A stretch of 64,000 nt of DNA. It comes from Prevotella fusca JCM 17724. GTDB lineage: Bacteria; Bacteroidota; Bacteroidia; Bacteroidales; Bacteroidaceae. The notes under the pieces were generated by a model. That model did not search any database, was not told the DNA's origin, and saw nothing but the letters and a program-made list of their open reading frames with translations. Within the stretch, counting starts at the first letter, position 1, and each line of letters begins with the position of its first letter. The stretch covers positions 310,001-374,000 of the forward strand of contig NZ_CP012075.1 of NCBI RefSeq assembly GCF_001262015.1, given 5' to 3'. The position numbers and the translations under genes are program-made. Below, piece by piece: positions 55,297 through 63,654 of the stretch.

Positions 55297-55325
55297 AAAA
55301 GCCCACTCAACTAATGAGCAGGCTT
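55297..55325 (-). terminator. Terminator of the rubredoxin gene
   Basis: Stem AAAGCC / GGCTTT with inner CTCA/TGAG. On the minus strand it is followed by a TTTTTCTG run. It begins about 25 bases after the rubredoxin stop codon. Confidence 0.65.
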
Positions 55326-55349
55326 TATTTCTATTACTTGTAAATCTGA

Positions 55350-55514
55350 TTACTCGTCAACTAGCTTGAAATCATCCTTACCTACACCGCAAAGAGGGCA
55401 AACCCAATCCTCAGGAATATCCTCAAACGCCGTACCTGGCTCAATGCCACTGTCTGGATCACCAATCTCTGGGTCATAGATGTAACCGCAAGTTTCGCAT
55501 TCGTATTTCTTCAT
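55350..55514 (-). CDS. Rubredoxin
   Basis: A 54-residue one-iron electron carrier. The two metal knuckles are [14 protein letters not shown] (Cys6, Cys9) and [11 protein letters not shown] (Cys39, Cys42), with the usual 29-residue gap and an EDWVCPLCG context. Such proteins pass electrons to oxygen- or peroxide-reducing enzymes in anaerobes; the partner is not in this window. A good promoter lies upstream (55563-55593) and a terminator downstream, so it is monocistronic. Core-like gene inside the IS-rich region. Confidence 0.96.
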   Translation of the reverse strand: MKKYECETCGYIYDPEIGDPDSGIEPGTAFEDIPEDWVCPLCGVGKDDFKLVDE

Positions 55515-55562
55515 AATGCTTTTATAATGTTTAATTTTACTTTTGTTGAACTATATCGATTG

Positions 55563-55593
55563 CAAAGATACAAGTATCCTGAAATTATTACAA
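55563..55593 (-). promoter_or_regulatory. Promoter of the rubredoxin gene
   Basis: Minus strand: TTG (plus 55591-55593), a 20-bp gap, TATCTTTG (plus 55563-55570). Confidence 0.65.
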
Positions 55594-55749
55594 GTATAAT
55601 CCGTTAAAAAATGTATTTTACCCTCAAATATTTGATATATATGTAGAATATTGGGAAATAGTATATGGATAAACATGCAACATCTTCGGCTATAAAAGCA
55701 CAAGTTTAAACATTCAAACCATATTCCTTACTTCTCGTAAAGGTAAACT

Positions 55750-56553
55750 TTACGTTAACTCAAACATTTCGCTCGGTATCTTACGCTTCAGCACTTCAAG
55801 CATAAAGTCCTTACCTGCAATAATCCCACTGTCACGAAGTACAGCCTCTATGGTCTTCTTTGCCAGCTCTGGATGATTATTCTCATCGCTCAGATGGCAC
55901 AGCCATACATGACGCAAAACAGGAGAAGCATTCTCGACAAGTGCTTTTGCACAAGCCTCATTGCTCAAATGACCGCTAGGTCCACTGATACGTACCTTCA
56001 GATGGCGTGGATAAGGACCTGCAGCCAACTTCTCTGGTTCATGGTTTGCTTCTATTACCAAGTAATTTGAAATAGATATATAGTGTGCTATATCCTCGGT
56101 AATATGCCCGCAATCAGTGACCAATGTAAACCGTGTACCATCATGCTCTATGGAGTAACCGACACAGTCTGTACTGTCATGTGGAACACCGAAGGATGTT
56201 ACTTTGAACTCACCAATAGAGATTTCCTCACCTTTGGTCAGGTTTCTAACCAACCGGCTATCAATCTTACGTCGCACACACCAGTTCTGACTGATTCCTC
56301 GATGGATATCTTCTGTTGTATATACAGGTATTTGCAAATCACCGCTTATAGAACCAACAGACTTCACATGATCAGCATGATCATGGGTGATAAGCACATT
56401 ATGAACCATACTTAATCGCAGACCGTAATTGTGAAAATGCTTCTTTAGAGAACGAATACCGACACCGCAGTCAATCATCAGACAATCGTTGTCAGTATAA
56501 AGAAGATAGCAATTTCCACTACTACCACTGCCGAAAGATAGAAACTTCAGCAT
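55750..56553 (-). CDS. MBL-fold metallohydrolase (YycJ/WalJ-like)
   Basis: A 267-residue metallo-beta-lactamase-fold protein. The start MLKFLSFGSGSSGNCYLL is typical of the YycJ/WalJ group; the metal motif THDHADH is at 56-62; GVPHDSTDCVGY near 129 and VTDCGHITED near 148 provide further metal ligands; ISGPSGHLSNEAC near 193 is conserved. Some members act as exonucleases in DNA repair; the substrate here is not shown. Standalone, core-like gene. Confidence 0.93.
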   Translation of the reverse strand: MLKFLSFGSGSSGNCYLLYTDNDCLMIDCGVGIRSLKKHFHNYGLRLSMVHNVLITHDHADHVKSVGSISGDLQIPVYTTEDIHRGISQNWCVRRKIDSRLVRNLTKGEEISIGEFKVTSFGVPHDSTDCVGYSIEHDGTRFTLVTDCGHITEDIAHYISISNYLVIEANHEPEKLAAGPYPRHLKVRISGPSGHLSNEACAKALVENASPVLRHVWLCHLSDENNHPELAKKTIEAVLRDSGIIAGKDFMLEVLKRKIPSEMFELT

Positions 56554-56670
56554 TATACTTTTATTTTAAGGCAAATGTAATAAAAGAATTTTGATAGATA
56601 AAACCATTGATTATATTTGCCAGATATTTAACCTCGATTTTATAAATAATTAACTAAAGTTTCCCACCCT

Positions 56671-58254
56671 GTAACTATTCAGCGATACCCGATATATATA
56701 GTGCATATCAATTTATCAAACCTTAAATAAGGCTTGAATCGCATTATATGGAGTTTTGTCGTTCTTCTTCACTGTTTCTACAATCGAATGAAGTTCAAGA
56801 AAAGCGTCTGCTCCGAAGTCGGAACGAAATGTACAGGAGTTATTCAGTTTGATTTTCAGCTTGCGTATTCCCCGTTCGCTTCCATTATTGTCAGAGGGTA
56901 TCATCGGATTTTCAAGGAAACTGAAAATGTAGTCCCTGCATTTGACCAGGTCTTTTTTGAACGTAATGAACTTTTTACCAAGCCCCTCTATATTCTGTTT
57001 GAGCAGATTGTCTAAACGCCGGGTCCATGACACCTTGTCTATGACGTCGTTCGGATTGGCGTTCCGCTCGTGAATGGCTTCACGGAACAGACTGGTTACT
57101 TTCCCGGACCACTCCTGCTCGGTGTTCAACTCTGAAAGATATTGCAGTTCGCGAAGCAAGTGGGCAAGACATACCTGATGATTGAGGAAACGGAGTGCAA
57201 AGTATGCGCTATGGCGGTCGGTAACGGCAGTCATTCGTTCCAAGCTGTCGCCAAACCTGTCTGCCAATACCTTCGATCCTCTTCCATCAGCACGGAAAAG
57301 CAGTGTGTAATAAACTGTCTGTGCTATCCAGGCCCAATCGGGTCTTTTGTTACAGTACAAGCCACTCTCATCGAAACCAAATACTGCTGATGACTTGATA
57401 TATTCTCTAATCTTATCAATCACAGGTTGCGCATTTCTCCTTGCCTCATTCACCCAGTTCACCAGCGAGCCTTCACTTGGAGTGAGACCGAACACCTCAC
57501 GCAAAAGACTTGCTATACGACCGTATGGAAGAAATTGCACGACACTCAGATAAACCACCAGAGCCTTTACGCTTGAATCATATACCACGTTGTTTGACCG
57601 CCGTCCGGATACGTTCACCACAGTTCTTGCATACCATCACATAGTGTCGGATTTCCTTGATTACGGGCTTCAACTATGGAATGGAAATAACCTGCGTCAC
57701 ATAATCAAGTACACGCTCTGCGTCTGACAAAGATTCTCCGCAACGAGTGCAATAGTCAGGTACCTCGTCGATTGTCTCGTCAGGTACGGAAGAGCAAGAC
57801 AACTTATGCCCATCATGTCCCTTTTGTCCTCCCAGCTTCTTGCCACTTGGCTTACGGAGACTTCTTGTTCTTCTGACAATCTCATCCTTCATACGCTCCC
57901 TGCCTGGCGGAGTGCTGCTGTTATTAGAGTTCTTGTCAGGGTTTTCATACTTGGCCAAGCGTTCCCGTAAGTTTGTAAGTTCCGTATCTTTCTTGCGGAT
58001 TTGGAGGTTCAGAGCATTTATGTTACGGTTCAATTTGACTTTCTCGGCATACTGCCGGTTGACAGTTTCACGCAACAACCGCATCTCTTCCGTCATCTCT
58101 TGTAATACTTCTGATATGTCCGTAACTTGCTCTTTCATAGGTATAAAGGTACAAAGAAATCTGAAATACGCAAGAAAAATGAGCATCTTTATAGCCTTTA
58201 TACGAAGATTTTAGAGGAGAGAATACAGACTGGGCAATACCGCTGAATAGTTAC
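56671..58254 (-). mobile_element. IS66-family element, copy 2 (defective)
   Basis: A 1584-bp element in the same orientation as copy 1, with the same inverted ends (GTAACTATTCAGCG at 56671 and complement at 58241-58254). The flanking octamers (CCCACCCT and TTTCACGA) are unlike, so again no target duplication. Direct repeats with copy 1 would allow loss of the 3.7 kb between them, which includes ISL3 copy 1, rubredoxin and the MBL gene. Confidence 0.9.
56716..58186 (-). pseudogene. IS66 transposase TnpC, nonsense and deletion
   Basis: The protein is split in two parts. The N-terminal part (58186-57674) ends at a TAG (plus 57674-57676) where copy 1 has GAG. The C-terminal part (57621-56716) is intact to the end, including the catalytic core and PSDNNGSERGIRKLKIKLNN. 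An 11-bp deletion at about 57602, between short GTCC repeats of the copy 1 sequence, also shifts the frame. The lesions differ from those of copy 1, so the two decayed independently. Confidence 0.85.
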
Positions 58255-58263
58255 TTTCACGAG

Positions 58264-58400
58264 TAACTATTCAGCGATAAGGTGTGTAAACTATTATTAA
58301 TTATCAATAAGTTACATAAATAGACACATACAAATTCTAATAAAGAATGTCATTTCGAGCCTTTTTGCCACAATGTTACGTTTATAAGTTATTGATATTT
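58264..58400. repeat. Sequence repeated beside both IS66 copies, second occurrence
   Basis: Begins GTAACTATTCAGCGATAAGG, an IS66 end, and continues like 52954-53095. It lies ten bases beyond the right end of IS66 copy 2. Confidence 0.6.
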
Positions 58401-58600
58401 ATTGGTGTCCGATAAAACTTTTTGGGGGCTATCTGTGTTAGTTAAAATAGACTTAAACTTATTATTTCCCTTAATTCCGCAGCATAAAATCTTGCAAGAA
58501 ATCCAAGTGCCTGAGAAACAAAGTCCTCAAAACACTCGGATATGTCAGAATTTTCACCTATCTTAGTGCAACAAACATAACAAGTAAGCAAAAATCTGAC

Positions 58601-60040
58601 ATGACAAAGGTAGCAATTAAAAACGAGAATATCACTTCCTTCGGAGGAATTTATCACATCATGGACGTTTTTTCAAAGTTGGGCTTTGAAAACTTACCGA
58701 ATCCGTGTTGGGCAGACGCGGATGCAGCGGCAAGGCATTCAGCCATGGAAGCATTCCAGGCTCTCTCTTCTTCAGCTACCTTTGTGGTGGGGATTGCCTT
58801 GAGGACATCAATGCGCTTATTGGGCAGTTCAAGCAGAGACCTGGTACGCTGTTACCCGGTGCCGACACCGTGGGGCGCGGACTGAAGGAGCTTGCCGAAG
58901 AGAATATTGTCTATAAGAGCGAAACCTCCGGCAGGTCTTATAGTTTCAACACTGCAGAGAAGCTGAACACCTTACTTTTACGGATGATACGGAGAATGGG
59001 GCTTATAAAGGGTTCTTCCATTAAAAGCGTGGATGTTTTTCGTATAGCTTTAACGGAAGAAGCTGAAGTTATGCATTAAATAAAAACATAGCCAAGACCG
59101 CCTTGTCTACCTACTTTATTATCATCCTCCGATGCAGAAAACCTTTTCATGTAAATACTTTGAAAATGCAGACAAGGGATTGAAAAATCATGACATAATT
59201 TCGGATAAAATATCAACAGATAAAGATAAAAATACGTGTAAAAAGCAAGTTTGCAACCAGCAGTAAATCAATCAGTTATAAGGTAGTGCAAAAAAGGTGC
59301 TTAATTGGACTTCAAAAGGGCGTCAGTTAGACCTCAAAAGGGCGTCTTTTGCAAGTCAATTGGGCGTCTTTTAGAAGCCAAGAGACCATGTATTGGTCTT
59401 GAACTGCATGAAAATAGTTTACAAACATTGATTGATATGGGAATAAGTTGTTTGTAGAAGACGGAAAGACACGGTATCTGTTTGCCTTTTCTGCATTTTT
59501 ATTTTGTGCTCTATCCCTTTTTGTGAGACCGTCTATTTTTGGATAGTCATACCAGACAGGTGTATAAGCCTTTGTTCTGTTTCCTATCTACGTATTTAAC
59601 GGGAGAGCCTTATAAAGGCGGGCAGTCATGTTGACCTGGACTTTTACCACCAGTTTGTTCCTGCCCACAAGTTCGATGCAAAGTATTCCTACAGGCAGGA
59701 CCATGGTTATTTCCCGGGCTGGGCTTCCATCGGGGGCATCATAGTCGGAGGTGAGAACCGTGACGGAAACACCAATGTGAATAACTGAAATATATGCCCT
59801 TTTCCCTCATGGCTGAGAACATGGCTTTCATGATGGTTACTGCCATACTGAAGAACTTCTATCTCGTCCGCCATATCAGCGAAAAGGTCAAGCCTTTGAA
59901 AAAGACAAGCAGGCTGAAAGCCTTTATCCTGCATTTTGTCAGCGTGCCGGCAAAATGGGTGCGAACAGGAAGGCGGAACGTTCTGAACCTGTATACAAAC
60001 AAAACATACTATTCTGAAGTATTCCTTGAACAAGCAGCAT
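58601..60040 (+). pseudogene. Broken IS1380-type transposase, copy 2
   Basis: Same structure as copy 1, plus an extra frameshift: after GIYHIMDVFSKLGF copy 2 has four A where copy 1 has five, so the frame shifts at about 58690 and the true frame resumes as LGRRGCSGKAFSHGSIPGSL. The C-terminal part (59794-60040) contains MAENMAFMMVTAILKNFYLV. Not functional. Confidence 0.8.
59036..59525. repeat. Dispersed element of about 490 bp inside IS1380-like copy 2
   Basis: Reverse orientation relative to 44815-45310. It carries a 22-bp phased array (units at 59297, 59319, 59341, 59363) preceded by GTGCAAAAAAGGTGCTTAATTGG.. in shortened form. The copy in the palindrome region is slightly degraded (CATAGCCAAGACCGCCTTG). 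Confidence 0.7.
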
Positions 60041-60347
60041 TTTTTTTGTGGTTCTCATATCCCCCATTGGTTTGGGTGGGGGATTCCATGCTTCGGCAAG
60101 ACCCAGGAAGCCCCGAAAAATCCTCATAACAACACATAGAGCCGAAAAAGACATCTCAACACATAAAATCGCCTCACAAGGAAAAACGCTGCGGAATTGA
60201 GGTCTTACATCAGAAATAAACCCAAATCCGTCATTAGAGTCTAAAAGATTTTTTCATTGTCGAACAGATTGACTGTTTTTGTAACACAGGCGTAGCGGGC
60301 TACGCCAAGTCATGAAGACAGACAAGGTGCCGAAAAGAAAATAATAG

Positions 60348-60581
60348 ATGCTAGGAAACAATACAAAATTAAGAGTTTTGGAACATTGTGGTTTAATGAT
60401 TTGGGTTAAAGTTTCTATCCTAAAGACAAAAAGACTCTCCCCGACAGATCATGCACTACACAAACTAGTATATCTTGCCTATTGCAATATTCGAAAGAAA
60501 TGGACAAAGCCATTGCCAAACTATGAACTAACAGTTCAACAGTTAAGTATAAAATTTGGAAAACGTTTCAAGAACATGTAA
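60348..60581 (+). pseudogene. C-terminal remnant of an IS256-family transposase
   Basis: The 77-codon frame ends LVYLAYCNIRKKWTKPLPNY, then ELTVQQLSIKFGKRFKNM, which matches the end of IS256/mutator transposases (a KKWT..I.NW..L..Q pattern). The upstream catalytic part is gone. The stretch 60203-60347 includes a GTAGC..GCTAC hairpin and 60582-60702 nothing recognisable. Confidence 0.6.
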
Positions 60582-60702
60582 CTTTGCGATTCCGTAGGCT
60601 TCTCGTCAACGAAACGCAATTATAAATCACATCCTGACGACCGAGGTTAAACCCTAACGGAAAGCAATATGACACTGTTGAACGTTGACTAATCCTTAGA
60701 CA

Positions 60703-61647
60703 TTAAATATCATTTTTTATAACAGGTTTTATCACCTTTTTTCCCTTATATTTCTTTCCAAGTGCTAGTATAAACTCCTTCCAATCATCTCGGAGTTCTA
60801 TTTTAACCATATCTTCACCCATATAGCGTTTCTTTAGCCTTTTCTCACATTCTTCCATATATGCAAAATCTGCTTTGATACATTCGGTAGGATTACTTTT
60901 GCCAAGAATAATGCAGTCTCTAAATAATACAATAACTTCTGAATTTAATTCTAATTCTTCAACAATTTCTTTAGGTTCCCAAAAGAAAAATTTCTTTCTT
61001 AAAGATTCATTTCTATCCTTAGTTTTTCTTACTCTTAAGCGATAATCCTCTATCTGTTGAATATACATATCAAATTCATAATGTGAGATTTCTCTATCTT
61101 CTATTAGATATGCGAGATTACAGCCTTTACGTACGTCTTCTATAGCAACTTCGTTAATTATATAACTATCTGTCAGATTCGAATATTTGTTATAAGGGAT
61201 ATCAAAGTGGGGTTTTTCAGGGATTGGCTTGGAAAAGAATAACTCTTCCGTTATTTTTTCTGTTGAATAATCTTGTAGAACGCCAGATGCAAGCCCTTTT
61301 AGTCCTTTCATTGTAATGGAATACTTAATTCCCATTATCACATCTTGCTTAGTCATATAAGAAGCTATAAAATAGTCATCAATTTGAACGTCCAAATCAT
61401 AATAGTCACGAGATTCTGAAACCCTGAAGGCAATATACCTATCGTTTGTCAGCTCTCTTACAGTAAACTTATAAAGATTAATTTCAAATGCTTTACCTAT
61501 TTGTTTTTCTGCAAAAGCTTTTTTCTTTTCTATCAAAGAGTCTGACAAACTACCATTTTCTAATTCTTCTTTTGTACAATACTGTACTTCAATAGTTGAG
61601 TAAAATGTATATAACTCTTCACTATCCTCTTTTTCTGCGAATATCAT
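60703..61647 (-). CDS. Hypothetical protein next to ISL3 copy 2
   Basis: A 314-residue protein, AT-rich and rich in Lys, Glu and Tyr, without a membrane span or known motif. The ATG lies only ten bases inside the boundary with ISL3 copy 2, and the frame stays open into the IS end, so the original N-terminus may have been removed by the insertion. Predicted mainly helical, with a lysine-rich C-terminus. Function unknown. Its base composition is closer to the disrupted gene at 63193-63654 than to the core genes. Confidence 0.55.
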   Translation of the reverse strand: MIFAEKEDSEELYTFYSTIEVQYCTKEELENGSLSDSLIEKKKAFAEKQIGKAFEINLYKFTVRELTNDRYIAFRVSESRDYYDLDVQIDDYFIASYMTKQDVIMGIKYSITMKGLKGLASGVLQDYSTEKITEELFFSKPIPEKPHFDIPYNKYSNLTDSYIINEVAIEDVRKGCNLAYLIEDREISHYEFDMYIQQIEDYRLRVRKTKDRNESLRKKFFFWEPKEIVEELELNSEVIVLFRDCIILGKSNPTECIKADFAYMEECEKRLKKRYMGEDMVKIELRDDWKEFILALGKKYKGKKVIKPVIKNDI

Positions 61648-61680
61648 TTTTATTTTAGGTTCTGCTGGATTTAGTGTGAA

Positions 61681-62610
61681 TTAACTTATGTCTAGCCCAC
61701 CGTAGAAAAATAGAATAGCAATCCTGTACCTCTCGGCAGTTCCATATCCTCTGCCGATGGTCTTTATCTCTTGAATGGAGCCGTTGGTTCTTTCGGCTTT
61801 GCCGTTATTTGCACCTGTGACCATGGCTCTGACAATGCCTTTAAGGTGTCTCTTGAACATGAAGACCACCCCGTTGATTTCCTCTATGTTGTACTGCAAT
61901 GCATCATCCATCCGGCGCAGCAACATTCCGTAAGCTTCCATGTCACCATGGTACTTGAGATGTAGGAGGTCACGAAAGAGTTCTTTGACTTTCCAAGCCT
62001 GCGAAACCTCATATTCCGCATCTTCAAGCTTGTTGAAACGAGCCTGGTCGTTGGTGGTATATTTGGACTGGTCCTTTAACCACAAATATTTGGTGTGTCT
62101 CAGTTCCGGGAAGTGCCTGACCTCACGTTTGCGAACTTTGTCAACGGCGTCGTTCAGATAGGTGACACAGTGGTACATGTCGTGGCAGTGGCTGGCGTTA
62201 GGGAAGTACTTCTTCGCTCCGTCAATGAAGGCGTCCCACATGTCCGTGCATACGGTCTTCACACCTGCCCTTTGCTCTTCAGTGAGAGCCTTGGAGCACA
62301 GATTCTCAACACTTTTCCTGGTGCGCCCGCCCTCTACTTCGATGACATTTCCTGTATCTCCGTCATAGAGCATACTCACATACTCATGCCCCCGTCGGAT
62401 TGACTTCTCATCCATACAGACATGCTCATGGATGTGCCTGTCGTCACGCCGATTCAATCCCCGTTCAACAGCCCGTTGCATCACTCCATGCACTTGGTCA
62501 AAGGACAGGCGAAGAAGACGTGCAGTCTTTGTCTGATTCTTGGTGGACAGTAATGTTTCTACCGTTTTTTTTCCATCAACCAAGACAGCCGGGAGTTCGG
62601 CATTGCCCAC
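61681..62610 (-). CDS. ISL3-like transposase, catalytic frame (orfB), copy 2
   Basis: Differs from copy 1 by single residues (for example AVLVDG for AILVDG, LCSKALTE for LCTKALTE, MYHCVTYL for MYHRVTYL). All three catalytic residues are kept. The eight-A slippery run is at plus 62565-62572. Confidence 0.85.
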   Translation of the reverse strand: MGNAELPAVLVDGKKTVETLLSTKNQTKTARLLRLSFDQVHGVMQRAVERGLNRRDDRHIHEHVCMDEKSIRRGHEYVSMLYDGDTGNVIEVEGGRTRKSVENLCSKALTEEQRAGVKTVCTDMWDAFIDGAKKYFPNASHCHDMYHCVTYLNDAVDKVRKREVRHFPELRHTKYLWLKDQSKYTTNDQARFNKLEDAEYEVSQAWKVKELFRDLLHLKYHGDMEAYGMLLRRMDDALQYNIEEINGVVFMFKRHLKGIVRAMVTGANNGKAERTNGSIQEIKTIGRGYGTAERYRIAILFFYGGLDIS

Positions 62611-62888
62611 GGAACGGGGACGCTCTTGATCCCATCTCCATCCCGGTATCGGGGGACTCGGGCTTCAAGAATCGTCTTGTACTGCCACATGTCCAAGTGC
62701 CTCCAACTCCGTTCGTGACGGAAGTCAAATATAGGGAATTCCTTCCCATTAACATGGATGGTGTCATGGCGATATTTGAGGGTGATGTGTATCTCATCAG
62801 CGGAGTCATCACATGTCACACGATCGATTTCCCTGTCATCATTGTTTTGGAGGAGCAGCTTGGCTAAGATGTCTTCTGGTCTCTTCAT
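62559..62888 (-). CDS. ISL3-like transposase, N-terminal frame (orfA), copy 2
   Basis: Starts MKRPEDILAKLLLQ; as in copy 1 it ends four codons past the A-run and overlaps orfB by 52 bases. The cysteine positions of the usual zinc finger are again absent. Confidence 0.8.
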   Translation of the reverse strand: MKRPEDILAKLLLQNNDDREIDRVTCDDSADEIHITLKYRHDTIHVNGKEFPIFDFRHERSWRHLDMWQYKTILEARVPRYRDGDGIKSVPVPWAMPNSRLSWLMEKKR

Positions 62889-63192
62889 AATGACCACAAA
62901 GATACGAAATCCGCACTGTTTTATGCAAGAAACGGCATGTTAATTCACACTAAATCCAGCAGAACCATATTTATGATGTCGCATATAGCCCTTGTGTTCA
63001 CAGAACTCAATTTCTTTAAGTATTACCATCATGATTTATTATTTAACATACAAACAAATATCTTTAAAAGATTTTATGCCTATTGTGTCTACTATGATAA
63101 AGAAAACTATTCATAGTAACATAAAACTAACCAATATAGAAAACAAAAATATTTTTCTAACAACTTGTTTAGATTTTGATTAAAATCTCTGT

Positions 63193-63654
63193 TTACTCAT
63201 TCCATTTAAAGGTTTTTATAGACTGGAAGAGGTTATTAAAAGTGAGTGAATCTTTGTCATGATACGAAATCATCATTTTTACCATCTTATCATAATTCTG
63301 CATAATAAAGATATGAACTGATACTGGTCCATTACCAGTAAGTCCCTTTCGTCTATAAAATGTATCCAGATAGTATGTGCTAGTAAATCCATTATCCGTG
63401 CTGGGCATTTGATTTGTTTCAGAACAATCATAGAATGGTCCATTAAGGATTAAATCAGGATTCTTTATTTCTGCATCAACCATTTTATCAAGTAACTTAT
63501 ACACCTCACTGACTAAAATATATTCATTTCGTTTTGCAAATGTACCTTGTTTCTCTCTAAAGTAGTCTATCGCCACACGGGAATAAAAATATTTCTTACT
63601 ATCAGTTGTATCATTAAATGAAAAAGTTGTACCTTCTGACTTGTCTATAAAATT
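63193..63654 (-). pseudogene. Hypothetical gene truncated by ISL3 copy 3
   Basis: A frame reading leftward from the IS boundary, with residues NFIDKSEGTTFSFNDTTDSK at the junction and ending KTFKWNE. It encodes about 150 residues of a mixed alpha/beta protein with no known motif. The N-terminus lies beyond the IS and outside the window, so the gene is interrupted. The stretch 62967-63192 is AT-rich and has no convincing gene. Confidence 0.55.

Larger units (their letters stand above)
58469..60202 (+). mobile_element. IS1380-family-derived element, copy 2 (defective, inverted)
   Basis: A 1734-bp inverted copy of 44126-45862 with ends CCTTAATTCCGCAGC at 58469 and GCTGCGGAATTGAGG to 60202. It has the same internal replacement (59036-59525), so the altered element was duplicated after the change. 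No target duplication is visible. Confidence 0.8.
61658..62966 (-). mobile_element. ISL3-family-like element, copy 2
   Basis: Same length (1309 bp) and orientation as copy 1, with a few substitutions by eye and the same perfect inverted ends. Left neighbour is the hypothetical gene at 60703-61647. No target duplication is visible (TTATTTTA versus ATATTTAT). Confidence 0.9.

Noticed and set aside
53593..62974. Target-site duplications around ISL3, IS66 and IS1380-like copies
   Set aside because: I compared the eight (or four) flanking bases of each copy, also crosswise between copies, and found no convincing direct repeats.
62992..63183. 63-codon plus-strand frame between ISL3 copy 2 and the truncated gene
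   Set aside because: Low-complexity AT-rich sequence with no signal and no recognisable similarity.
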